From positions 1 through 28,645 of IMG/VR virus record IMGVR_UViG_3300042888_001982: a stretch of 28,645 bases of DNA, one strand, 5' to 3'. Positions within the stretch are counted from its first letter, which is position 1. Every line of letters starts with the position of its first letter. Origin of the DNA: a virus. Made by a program: the position numbers and the translations under genes. Of this stretch, positions 8,018 to 14,595 are shown in pieces. Below the pieces are notes generated by a model. It was not told the DNA's origin. It worked only from the letters and a program-made list of their open reading frames with translations, and searched no databases.

Positions 8018-9214
8018 ATGTCTAAGTTTCCTATTAAGTTTACCCCGTCTACTACAATTCCGCTGGCTAGAACGATCCATCATGATCTAAAGCGTAAGAA
8101 GGGTGAGTATCGTACATATAAAGTATCTGACTTAGTTTTGGGAACTTTATCAGATAATGCTGAATGGCAAAAACATATTAGAAAATTGCTAGCAGATGGC
8201 GTTACCTATTCACGGGACAAGCGAATCAAATTCAAAGCAGTAAAAGTGCGTGACATTTGTGTAGATGATGATGTTCAGCGTTCACTTTCACCCAAACATT
8301 GTACTAATATCGGAAACCCTGAATCGTTTAACGAAAGCTATCTATCAGCAATTCAGTGCATTAAGATTCCTGGTAAAGAGGAATATCACTCGTTCAATGC
8401 ACAACATACTGTCGTGTTAGAGGCTGCATATGCGTATAATGGCATTTGGAAAGACTGGACCGGTGATTGGCTTGACTTAGAGGTTCCAGTAACTTATATT
8501 GAAACAGACAATCGGGCGGTGGCTCGCCAAGCATTCCGCGTGTTCAATGGACATGGCTCACTAAAGATTAGTCCTTATCATGACCACAAGACTGATGTTC
8601 TCATTTATCGTGTAGATGGCAATCTTGACCTTGAATTCAAGCAAGCACATACCCTACAAGAAATCACAGAATCTTTGGGTTTTGAGTTCCAATCAGACAA
8701 TCCTGATGACACTAATATAGGGCTGCCGGGTTGCATTACTCATATGTCTGCTGCCCGTAAGTATTATGATAAGCCCGAACATTGGCGTTTCATTCTAACT
8801 ACTCACAAAAAGTATTGGCCTAACCTTCAGCTAGCCGGTATGGAAATTGACTTGTATGGTTTTATGTATGAATACATGAGCAAAATCGCAGATGTAAAGT
8901 CTGCTGAATTTGAGCGTGACTTTTTAGAACCAATTCATGCAATTATTCAAAATCTGTTTCAAACACCAGCAGTGTTTGGTGTGGATAGTAGTAATACATT
9001 TAAGCGTTGGTATGCAAAAACATGGGACGTTAATGAGAAGAATGCTAAGGTTGATGCACAAGGTTCGTTTGTTCTGTTGTTAAAGATGTATCGTAAACTT
9101 AAAGGTACACATAAGCTTCCGGATATCGTTGATCTATATGATAACCAAAAAACAGGAGATGCAACTGAATATCTACCTGATGCTGCAAAGAAGGTTTTGA
9201 AAAAACATGGTTGA
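8018..9214 (+). CDS. ParB/DGQHR-like domain protein
   Basis: About 398 aa. ATG 8018 is preferred over the TTG at 8003 because TTGAGG lies just upstream. Residues about 70-150 follow the ParB/DGQHR plan: VRDICVDDDVQRSL, then FNESYLSAIQCIKIPG, then EEYHSFNAQHTVVLEAAY. The FNAQHT box takes the place of the usual DGQHR. VPVTYIETDNRAVARQAFRVFNGHG resembles the part of such proteins that reads the bound ligand or DNA. The remaining 230 residues are helical and unassigned. Related folds include partition proteins, phosphorothioation-linked DndB and ATPase/nuclease variants. Its place after the methyltransferases suggests a DNA-related role. Confidence 0.5.
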   Translation: MSKFPIKFTPSTTIPLARTIHHDLKRKKGEYRTYKVSDLVLGTLSDNAEWQKHIRKLLADGVTYSRDKRIKFKAVKVRDICVDDDVQRSLSPKHCTNIGNPESFNESYLSAIQCIKIPGKEEYHSFNAQHTVVLEAAYAYNGIWKDWTGDWLDLEVPVTYIETDNRAVARQAFRVFNGHGSLKISPYHDHKTDVLIYRVDGNLDLEFKQAHTLQEITESLGFEFQSDNPDDTNIGLPGCITHMSAARKYYDKPEHWRFILTTHKKYWPNLQLAGMEIDLYGFMYEYMSKIADVKSAEFERDFLEPIHAIIQNLFQTPAVFGVDSSNTFKRWYAKTWDVNEKNAKVDAQGSFVLLLKMYRKLKGTHKLPDIVDLYDNQKTGDATEYLPDAAKKVLKKHG

Positions 9215-9659
9215 GTCATATGGATTTTTTTATGGAATAGAAACTTCTCATTTCATTAAGATTGAAAATGAGTTTTATCAAATCCAAGGGTTTGGCATTA
9301 CTACTGCTCCTAAAAAGCGAGTATCGCAGTACAGTGACCATTCTGGCACCGATCAAGAATTTCATGTTCTGTATTTTGGTCTTAATACTGCGATAAAGTC
9401 ATTAGAAAACATCGTAAAACAAATGCTAGCTAGTGAGGCTCACACTATACATGGGCAAAGAGTAGAATGGATGGCTCCTAAATCAAAGTTTAAAAAGGCT
9501 GACCTAATTGAACTCGTAGAAAATATTATACGAAGTCAGAATTTACAGGTTCAGAAAATTAAAAGCTCCTATCTTCCTTTTGATAATTCTGCTATACACA
9601 AAAAGCTTACTATCAAACAGATTGCTAATAATCCGGATAAGTACCTTGAGGACATTTAA
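9207..9659 (+). CDS. possible GIY-YIG/T5orf172-like protein
   Basis: 150 aa. The start overlaps the previous gene by 8 bases. The N-terminal half reads YGFFYGIETSHFIKIENEFY, then FGITTAPKKRVSQYSDHSG, then LENIVKQML. The order GIT-xxP-xxR and a later Glu resembles T5orf172 or MUG113-type GIY-YIG nuclease domains, but the leading GIY and YIG motifs are not clean. If real, it could be a small endonuclease. The C-terminal half is Lys-rich. Low certainty on function, good certainty that it is a gene. Confidence 0.45.
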   Translation: MVESYGFFYGIETSHFIKIENEFYQIQGFGITTAPKKRVSQYSDHSGTDQEFHVLYFGLNTAIKSLENIVKQMLASEAHTIHGQRVEWMAPKSKFKKADLIELVENIIRSQNLQVQKIKSSYLPFDNSAIHKKLTIKQIANNPDKYLEDI

Positions 9660-9662
9660 GGC

Positions 9663-9691
9663 TTGACAAGTACGCATAAATCGTGTAATAT
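9663..9691 (+). promoter_or_regulatory. sigma70-type promoter for the 5'-3' exonuclease
   Basis: TTGACA at 9663-9668, 17 bp, TAATAT at 9686-9691, 28 bases before ATG 9720. The AT-rich stretch after the -10 (ATATAAGTATAT) is partly palindromic. Confidence 0.72.
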
Positions 9692-9719
9692 ATAAGTATA
9701 TTAACAGAGAAAGTACCAC

Positions 9720-10724
9720 ATGAAATACGCATTGATTGACACAGCTAATACTTTCTTCCGCGCTAGGCATGTGGCTAGTCGAAGTGCTGACACATGGGAA
9801 AAGATTGGCATGGCTATGCATCTTACTATGGCTAGCGTAAATCAAGTTCAACGCATGTTTGGTATTGACCATGTAGTGTTCTGTCTTGAAGGTCGTAGCT
9901 GGCGCAAGGATTTCTATACGCCATATAAGGCTCATCGCAAGCTTGATGAGTCTGCTATGACCGAGCGTGAAGTTGAAGAAAACAAGATGTTTTGGGAAAC
10001 ATACGAATCATTTACTACCTATCTTCGTGAAAAGACTAATACTAGCGTCTTGCGTGTTCCCAACGCAGAAGCAGATGATATCATCGCTAGGTTCATCGCA
10101 CTTCATCCTGATGATGAACACTTCATCATTTCTAGTGACACTGATTTTGTGCAATTGATTGCAGAGAATGTGCATCAGTACAACGGTGTTGCTGGTCAGT
10201 TGATTAAGATTGATGGTTACTTCAATGACCGCGGTAAGCCTGTCAAGGACAAGAAGACAGGTGAACACAAGCTGCTTGAGGACCCGGAGTATCTACTGTT
10301 CAAGAAGATTATTCGTGGTGATGCAACTGACAATGTGTTCAGTGCATACCCTGGTGTCCGTGAGAAGGGTTCTAAGAATAGCATAGGCATCCGTGATGCA
10401 TTTGAGGATCGTGAGAAGCAGGGTTTCAAATGGAATAATATGATGCTTCAACGCTGGGTCGATCATAATGGTGATGAACATCGTGTCAAGGATGATTACG
10501 AACGCAATAAGACACTAATTGATCTTAGTGCGCAACCTACTGATATTAGGGAAGCAGTGGATAATGTAATCAAGAATGATGTTCGCACTACCTCTACCCC
10601 TAATGTTGGTATCCATCTTATGAAGTTCTGCGGTAAGTATGAGTTGACTAAGATTAGTGAACAGGGTGATACTTACTCAAAATGGCTTAACTCTACCTAT
10701 AAAGGAATACTCAATGCCAATTGA
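9720..10724 (+). CDS. 5'-3' exonuclease, FEN-1/T4 RNase H type
   Basis: 334 aa. Metal-binding acidic motifs occur in the family order: YALIDTANTFFRARH (Asp7), AEADDIIARF near residue 116, ISSDTDFVQLI near 138, and GDATDNV near 200, the last starting the helix-hairpin-helix region. FYTPYKAHR is the conserved arch segment. T4 RNase H (305 aa) removes RNA primers and trims 5' flaps, working next to the polymerase. This phage also codes a DNA ligase at 14596, giving both enzymes needed to finish lagging-strand fragments. Length and motifs are intact. Confidence 0.88.
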   Translation: MKYALIDTANTFFRARHVASRSADTWEKIGMAMHLTMASVNQVQRMFGIDHVVFCLEGRSWRKDFYTPYKAHRKLDESAMTEREVEENKMFWETYESFTTYLREKTNTSVLRVPNAEADDIIARFIALHPDDEHFIISSDTDFVQLIAENVHQYNGVAGQLIKIDGYFNDRGKPVKDKKTGEHKLLEDPEYLLFKKIIRGDATDNVFSAYPGVREKGSKNSIGIRDAFEDREKQGFKWNNMMLQRWVDHNGDEHRVKDDYERNKTLIDLSAQPTDIREAVDNVIKNDVRTTSTPNVGIHLMKFCGKYELTKISEQGDTYSKWLNSTYKGILNAN

Positions 10725-11016
10725 TCCTGTATATCTCTGTAAGGATTGCAAGTTTAGCAAAATGAGCATAGCTAACAATGTTTTTACGCTCGGTGGCCTA
10801 GTGGGTACTAAAGGATTCATGTACAAATGTACTAGGACTTTTAAGCCAGCCCGTGATGTAATTGATCCGATTATCGGTATGGACCGCATTAAGGCTGAAA
10901 TTAGCTACTGCGAACTTGAGCGCAAGCACGGTGATTGCGGGCCTACTGCAAAAAACTGGACAGCAAAACATAAGAAAGATTTATTTAAAATGTTAACAAA
11001 GGAAACATATGACTGA
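10714..11016 (+). CDS. small Cys-rich phage protein
   Basis: 100 aa from ATG 10714, preceded by AAAGGA and overlapping the exonuclease end by 11 bases. YLCKDCKF at residues 8-15 is a CxxC knuckle, with further cysteines in YKCTRTF, YCELE and HGDCGP. A zinc site is likely. No family recognised. A later in-frame start is unlikely because the first CxxC lies right at the N-terminus. Confidence 0.75.
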   Translation: MPIDPVYLCKDCKFSKMSIANNVFTLGGLVGTKGFMYKCTRTFKPARDVIDPIIGMDRIKAEISYCELERKHGDCGPTAKNWTAKHKKDLFKMLTKETYD

Positions 11017-11461
11017 ACTAGTCGCAAAACCAATCGTCAAGAACCAATTTTGGATCGTCACTGATGGTGAGAAAAAGGTTGGTAATATTGAAGCTAACAA
11101 CGCTGGATACGGGGTGCGATTAAATGGCACCTTCCTTCAGTTCAACAACGCAGAAGACCTGAAAAAGCAAACCCAAATTAAGTTTGCAAATCTAAAGCAA
11201 TCGTCTAAGGTACAGGTTCCATATCCAGAGTATCCTACTACTGCACGAGTTTATAACTCCGTGTGTGATGTTACTCGCGGCCTGCATTTATTTACTAAGA
11301 CTAAAAAGAGTAAGTGCCTACATGCTGCTGGGTATTTTGTAGTTGATCAGAATGGTATCAAATCCGTACAGTTCTGCCCGAAGTATATCTTCATTCAGCG
11401 TTACCCCTATAAGGGCCCCTACAAAACCTCAGATGAGGCAAATAGACAGATAAATAGTTAA
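11009..11461 (+). CDS. conserved T4-like phage protein, unknown function
   Basis: 150 aa. ATG 11009 overlaps the previous gene by 8 bases. The N-terminal part FWIVTDGEKKVGNIEA then YGVRLNGTFLQFNNAEDLKK looks like a small beta-rich domain. The C-terminal part contains KCLHAAGYFVVDQNG and CPKYIFIQRYPYKGPYKT. I recall relatives in marine T4-like phages without a known role. No membrane segment or signal peptide. Confidence 0.78.
   Translation: MTELVAKPIVKNQFWIVTDGEKKVGNIEANNAGYGVRLNGTFLQFNNAEDLKKQTQIKFANLKQSSKVQVPYPEYPTTARVYNSVCDVTRGLHLFTKTKKSKCLHAAGYFVVDQNGIKSVQFCPKYIFIQRYPYKGPYKTSDEANRQINS
11449..11456 (+). promoter_or_regulatory. possible T4-type late promoter GATAAATA
   Basis: NATAAATA motif in the last codons of the upstream gene. 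In T4 the start lies 6 positions after the motif, which here gives 11462, only 2 bases before ATG 11464. Confidence 0.4.
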
Positions 11462-11463
11462 AG

Positions 11464-11670
11464 ATGTTAAATATTAAGCGATTCATAGATAAGGTTGCGG
11501 TAGCAGAATCCAAGCAAACTAAAGATTTAGTATTGCCGATGTCCGACGCTCGTGGATTGCGGGATGAAATATCAAAACTATTATCTGACCTTTATGATCT
11601 GTCACAAGATCAAAACGCCGCAAAGGAAAATGAAATAGTTCAAGTAGAAATTAAGGGTGGCTCATTCTGA
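11464..11670 (+). CDS. small helical phage protein, late-promoter linked
   Basis: 68 aa: a basic N-terminus MLNIKRFIDKVAVAE, then KDLVLPMSDARGLRDEISKLLSDLYDL, a short coiled coil, and an acidic tail. The N-terminal helix ending AVAE followed by Ser resembles the capsid-targeting leaders that T4 prohead protease removes, but the Leu/Ile-x-Glu rule is not met exactly. The possible late promoter just upstream supports a structural role. Its stop overlaps the next start (TGATG). Confidence 0.7.
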   Translation: MLNIKRFIDKVAVAESKQTKDLVLPMSDARGLRDEISKLLSDLYDLSQDQNAAKENEIVQVEIKGGSF

Positions 11671-11981
11671 TGAGTAGAACCCAACCTAATATCCTGCTGG
11701 AGTATGTAGATAAGAAAACATACAAAACAGACCAGATTGTAGAAGCCGCAGGTATTTGGGCGGTGTTTTATGATGACCAACCAATCAATTTAAAGTCAAG
11801 TCATTATCTCGCAAATGATGTAGCACCTAAATATAAGAAAACAAGCTTTTCAAATCCAGGTCATGCTAGGAATCTGTGTCGAAAACTAAATGCACAATTC
11901 AAAACTGATAAGTTTACTGTAGTGTTTATGAATAGCGGCAGGGTAGTATACCCAGATGATCTATCCCAAGACCAAATCTGA
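11670..11981 (+). CDS. small conserved phage protein, unknown function
   Basis: 103 aa. It contains GIWAVFYDDQPINLKSSHYL and FSNPGHARNLCRKLNAQF, followed by FTVVFMNSGRVVYPDD. It looks like a compact alpha/beta protein with no recognised family. ATG 11670 overlaps the preceding stop, and the gene overlaps the next one by 26 bases, so the 11464-12372 genes are probably one transcription unit. Confidence 0.72.
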   Translation: MSRTQPNILLEYVDKKTYKTDQIVEAAGIWAVFYDDQPINLKSSHYLANDVAPKYKKTSFSNPGHARNLCRKLNAQFKTDKFTVVFMNSGRVVYPDDLSQDQI

Positions 11982-12372
11982 TATTGTCAAACTTGTATTA
12001 AATGAAGTAAAGGATGACCCTGATTTTCCTTGGAAAGATAAGTCGGTCGATCAGTTAGTATTTCAATGGTTCATGACAGGTAGAAGTGGTTCCGGGCTAA
12101 GACTTACTGATGCCGGCGCTCAAGCACTTATTTCTGCAAAAATCTCTCATTATAATTTTGACTTCAATCCTCCAAAAAATGTTAGGGGAGAAGTAAATTG
12201 GGGGAAATATACTGTCATCTTAGATAAAAAAGTAAACTGTCCCTACTATGTGGGAATCAATGTAGTTGACAATGGTAAGAAACAACCGTATATTAGAATA
12301 TACGATCACAAGATAGCAATGATGATGACCTTATACGGTGACTTTCAAAGCTATCTAGATTCGGTTAAATAG
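11956..12372 (+). CDS. conserved phage protein with FMTGRSGSGLRLTDAG motif
   Basis: 138 aa. WFMTGRSGSGLRLTDAGAQAL is a motif I have seen in unnamed T4-like phage proteins. The C-terminal half (WGKYTVILDKKVNCPYYVG, then KKQPYIRIYDHKIAMMMTLYG) is probably a small beta sheet and helix. ATG 11956 gives a long overlap with the upstream gene. No closer in-frame ATG lies near the upstream stop at 11981, so this start is the best available. Confidence 0.7.
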   Translation: MIYPKTKSDIVKLVLNEVKDDPDFPWKDKSVDQLVFQWFMTGRSGSGLRLTDAGAQALISAKISHYNFDFNPPKNVRGEVNWGKYTVILDKKVNCPYYVGINVVDNGKKQPYIRIYDHKIAMMMTLYGDFQSYLDSVK

Positions 12373-12397
12373 TTATTGTTTTTGTTCGCACTTGCAG

Positions 12398-12405
12398 CAT
12401 AAATA
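12398..12405 (+). promoter_or_regulatory. possible T4-type late promoter CATAAATA
   Basis: NATAAATA match in the short gap before the EF-hand gene. The predicted start is near 12411, giving a leader of about 34 bases with an AGAGGA ribosome site before ATG 12445. Confidence 0.5.
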
Positions 12406-12444
12406 AATCGTAGCAAAGCTACATCACACACAGAGGAAAAAATT

Positions 12445-12693
12445 ATGAAGAATATCACTATTGGCCTGCTTATGGCCCTCACACTATCAACCCCAGCACT
12501 TGCTTCTTGGAAGACTGAATTGTTCACCAAGCTTGATGCAGACACTAGCGGGGAAATCACCCTTACTGAATTGACTGGCGCAGGTTGCCGCACTCAGCCT
12601 AAGTTCTTTAGCTATGCTGATAAGGATCGCAGCAATGGTCTTAGCAGAGTTGAGTTCTTCAACAACCGAGACCTTCTCGGTCGTTGCAACTAA
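12445..12693 (+). CDS. secreted two-EF-hand calcium-binding protein
   Basis: 82 aa. Residues 1-20 form a clear signal peptide: MKN, a hydrophobic core, and a TPALA cleavage site before Ser21. Two EF-hand loops follow. D31-E42 has the full canonical ligand set (DADTSGEITLTE). D59-E70 (DKDRSNGLSRVE) has ligands at positions 1, 3, 5 and 12. Two mature cysteines (C48 and C81) could form a disulfide in the periplasm. It has a good ribosome site and a possible late promoter upstream. A secreted calcium-binding protein is unusual in a phage. A role at the host envelope, perhaps in lysis, is an inference. Confidence 0.8.
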   Translation: MKNITIGLLMALTLSTPALASWKTELFTKLDADTSGEITLTELTGAGCRTQPKFFSYADKDRSNGLSRVEFFNNRDLLGRCN

Positions 12694-12704
12694 GGAGACC
12701 ATCA

Positions 12705-12986
12705 ATGATTAAAGTTTTAATTGAAAATACTGCTGAGGCTATTCAAGCTTCAAAGAAGATTTTTGTAGATACTTTTGTAAAGCATGAAGGTCTAGCAAAA
12801 AATATGCATGATTTTGTAGATGCTCAAACCGAGTACACTAAGAAAGCAATTGAGGTTGGTTTTACTACTGCCAGCAATATGCATAAAACTGTTACTGATA
12901 AATCATTTTATACAGAAACCGCAAAGTCAATGCAGGAATCTGCAAAGGCTATGTTTAACACACAGAAGAAGAAAGAAGAAAAGTAA
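12705..12986 (+). CDS. amphipathic helical protein, weakly phasin-like
   Basis: 93 aa from ATG 12705, preceded by AAGGAGA. The TTG at 12684 would lie in the previous gene. The sequence is almost entirely helical with Lys, Glu and Ala and has a loose repeat: HDFVDAQTEYTKKAIEVG, then SFYTETAKSMQESAKAMF. The composition recalls phasin-family proteins that coat granules or bind surfaces, but I would not assert homology. Located between the EF-hand gene and a 32 aa membrane peptide. Confidence 0.7.
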   Translation: MIKVLIENTAEAIQASKKIFVDTFVKHEGLAKNMHDFVDAQTEYTKKAIEVGFTTASNMHKTVTDKSFYTETAKSMQESAKAMFNTQKKKEEK

Positions 12987-12988
12987 TA

Positions 12989-13087
12989 ATGACAAATAAA
13001 GCACTATATGCGTCACGAGCCGGATTCATCACTACAATTTCAGGGATGATGGTTCTAACCTTCGCATTCATTGCAACCATTTTATAA
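12989..13087 (+). CDS. 32 aa single-pass membrane peptide
   Basis: Starts 2 bases after the upstream stop and reads MTNKALYASRAGF followed by a hydrophobic segment rich in Ile, Met, Thr and Phe that runs to the stop. A purine-rich stretch (GAAGAAAG) upstream could act as a ribosome site. Its tight fit between two genes and clean membrane profile support a real gene, although it is very short. Confidence 0.5.
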   Translation: MTNKALYASRAGFITTISGMMVLTFAFIATIL

Positions 13088-13098
13088 GGAAATATATC

Positions 13099-13365
13099 AT
13101 GAGTGATAACAAGATTCCAGGACTTCCTGAGATTAAGTTCAATAAGAATGGATATGAAATCCGTTCTGATATTTTGGGCCTAGCTGAAAAGCTAGTCATT
13201 GAAGAATATAAAGCTAAACTGTTTGGCTGGGAAGTATCGCAAGCGAAGGATGACGATGGTAAGATTGTTACCAAAGTCTCTGCGCCGGAGTTTCCTGGAC
13301 TTGAAAAGGTCCTTGAGACCGCTCAAAAGATGTATGATTTTGTAAATCAGAATCCAAAAAAGTAA
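13099..13365 (+). CDS. conserved marine T4-like phage protein, unknown function
   Basis: 88 aa. A TAAGGAAA ribosome site precedes ATG 13099. The core NGYEIRSDILGLAEKLV, then FGWEVSQAKDDDGKIVTKV, then PGLEKVLETAQKMYDFVNQ matches a pattern I recall from cyanophage and other marine T4-like phage genomes. No enzymatic motif, membrane span or signal peptide. Confidence 0.8.
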   Translation: MSDNKIPGLPEIKFNKNGYEIRSDILGLAEKLVIEEYKAKLFGWEVSQAKDDDGKIVTKVSAPEFPGLEKVLETAQKMYDFVNQNPKK

Positions 13366-13374
13366 AAAAAACGG

Positions 13375-13403
13375 TTGACAAAAGGTCTCCTTGGAGCTAT
13401 AGT
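13375..13403 (+). promoter_or_regulatory. sigma70-type promoter inside an inverted repeat
   Basis: TTGACA at 13375-13380, 17 bp, TATAGT at 13398-13403. The start should be near 13410. The -10 lies in the left arm of the inverted repeat described at 13381-13430. Confidence 0.78.
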
Positions 13404-13430
13404 CATAATATAGCTTCTAAGGAGATTTTT
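13381..13430 (+). promoter_or_regulatory. long inverted repeat that can sequester the ribosome site
   Basis: Left arm TCTCCTTGG plus AGCTATA (13386-13401), a 7 base loop, right arm TATAGCT then TCT then AAGGAGA (13409-13425). That gives about 16 base pairs with one bulged T, extended outward by weak A/G to T pairs. The right arm contains the Shine-Dalgarno AAGGAGA of the gene at 13432. RNA reading through from upstream can fold and hide it. RNA started at the local promoter lacks the left arm. Confidence 0.7.
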
Positions 13431-13431
13431 T

Positions 13432-13638
13432 ATGGGTAACGAAGATTTTGTCAGCTATGTGCTTAGCTTCTATAACGGCATTGATGGTATCTATAAAGAT
13501 GTAGATGCTACTCAAGCCGAAGTCATTGATGCTACCCGTAAGCTTGAAAAGATGTATCGCAGTCACGGCGAAGAACCTGTGTATGACAGCATCGACCGTG
13601 AGCGTGTCCGAGATTTTATCCTAGAATCTCGCAAATAA
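13432..13638 (+). CDS. small acidic phage protein, unknown function
   Basis: 68 aa. Acidic and mainly helical: MGNEDFVSYVLSFYNGIDGI, then ATQAEVIDATRKLEKMYR, then IDRERVRDFILESRK. AAGGAGA lies 6 bases before the ATG. It has its own promoter, and the next gene also has one. Function not recognised. Confidence 0.78.
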   Translation: MGNEDFVSYVLSFYNGIDGIYKDVDATQAEVIDATRKLEKMYRSHGEEPVYDSIDRERVRDFILESRK

Positions 13639-13649
13639 TCATTTTTCGG

Positions 13650-13678
13650 TTGACATTGCTTACCCATTTTGCTATAGT
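13650..13678 (+). promoter_or_regulatory. sigma70-type promoter with an 8 bp dyad over the -10
   Basis: TTGACA at 13650-13655, 17 bp, TATAGT at 13673-13678. TTGCTATA (13669-13676) and TATAGCAA (13684-13691) form a perfect inverted repeat with a 7 base loop. The right arm runs into AAGGAGA, the ribosome site of ATG 13703. The spacer contains TACCCATTTTG, shared with the promoter at 24153. Confidence 0.78.
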
Positions 13679-13702
13679 GAATATATAGCAAGGAGATACT
13701 AA

Positions 13703-14341
13703 ATGGCTCGTTATCAACGCCCTTCGTACAACACTGTTGATGTTTTTGCTGCTGCGTGTGCAGCTACCCGTGTCAACGGTGGCTACCTCAAGTACACCGA
13801 AACTAACGATGAATCTGGTACTAGCAAGCTTGCTAACAAGGTTCTCATCCGTCAGTTTCTTGACGGTACCTTTGATGTGCGTGACAGTGACCGTGAACAG
13901 GGTGAAAAGGTCATGCAGCATTGCCGCAGCCTTACTTTCAAGCTGCTGACTGACAAGCGCCTCTCTGATTTTGAGCAGAATATGCTCTCCATCGTAGAGA
14001 AGGAAACGCTTGATAGCAACTATGATATTGCTATCGTCTCCTCGCTCCCTAACACATACAACCGCAGTGAATATCATCGTGCTGTTGATACTCGTATCCG
14101 CGAGACCGAAGGTGTGTTTGGTACCGTCGGTGAGCGTGTTCAAGTCACTGCCGAAGTAGTGAAAAGCTATTTCTCCGATCAGTGGGGTACGCATTTCATC
14201 ACTGCTATCACCGATGATAACAAGCAGGTGTTCTTTGCTTATAAGCAGAGTCTCACTGTAGGCGATAATATCAACATTGACGGTAAGGTTAAGGCTCACC
14301 GCGACAACTCTACCCAGCTTAACTATGTGAAGATGGTATGA
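13703..14341 (+). CDS. phage protein with C-terminal OB-fold-like domain
   Basis: 212 aa. The N-terminal 130 residues are helical (VDVFAAACAATRVNGGYLKY, then EKVMQHCRSLTFKLLTDKRLSDFE). The C-terminal 80 residues read GTVGERVQVTAEVVKSYF, then THFITAITDDNKQVFFAY, then GDNINIDGKVKAHRDN, a five-strand pattern typical of OB folds. A nucleic-acid-binding role is plausible and fits the ligase gene just downstream, but no specific family is claimed. Strong promoter and ribosome site. Confidence 0.72.
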   Translation: MARYQRPSYNTVDVFAAACAATRVNGGYLKYTETNDESGTSKLANKVLIRQFLDGTFDVRDSDREQGEKVMQHCRSLTFKLLTDKRLSDFEQNMLSIVEKETLDSNYDIAIVSSLPNTYNRSEYHRAVDTRIRETEGVFGTVGERVQVTAEVVKSYFSDQWGTHFITAITDDNKQVFFAYKQSLTVGDNINIDGKVKAHRDNSTQLNYVKMV

Positions 14342-14535
14342 GTGCAGAGAAAGAAAATGTATTCCGTACATTGCGTGAAAAGGAACTACTTGTGACCTTT
14401 TGGGGCTGTAGAATTGGCTGGCATAAGTGGCAGAAGTGGGGCAAAGCATATAAAGAATCATATTATCACGCACAGGACCGACATTGTGATTCCTGTAATA
14501 AGTTTTCCCGTAAACAAATAAAGCTTCCCCTATGA
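14338..14535 (+). CDS. small putative zinc-binding protein
   Basis: 65 aa, basic and Trp-rich. ATG 14338 overlaps the previous stop by 4 bases (ATGA). It contains TFWGCRIGWHKWQKWGKAY and a C-terminal HCDSCNKF knuckle, so a zinc site with His/Cys ligands is likely. Function unknown. Probably translationally coupled to the OB-fold-like protein. Confidence 0.7.
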   Translation: MSAEKENVFRTLREKELLVTFWGCRIGWHKWQKWGKAYKESYYHAQDRHCDSCNKFSRKQIKLPL

Positions 14536-14560
14536 CCGATTGGATGAAGTACCTTTTTGA

Positions 14561-14589
14561 TTGACATTCACCCCATTATGTAGTATAAG
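14561..14589 (+). promoter_or_regulatory. sigma70-type promoter for DNA ligase, leaderless
   Basis: TTGACA at 14561-14566, exactly 17 bp, TATAAG at 14584-14589. ATG 14596 follows after 6 bases, which is the expected position of +1, so the ligase mRNA should begin with its start codon. Confidence 0.75.
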
Positions 14590-14595
14590 AAGACT

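Noticed and set aside
13616-14473. Long open frame of 285 codons on the minus strand
   Set aside because: It covers the plus-strand gene 13703-14341, which has a strong promoter, a ribosome site and an OB-fold-like sequence. The antisense frame has no recognisable protein features.
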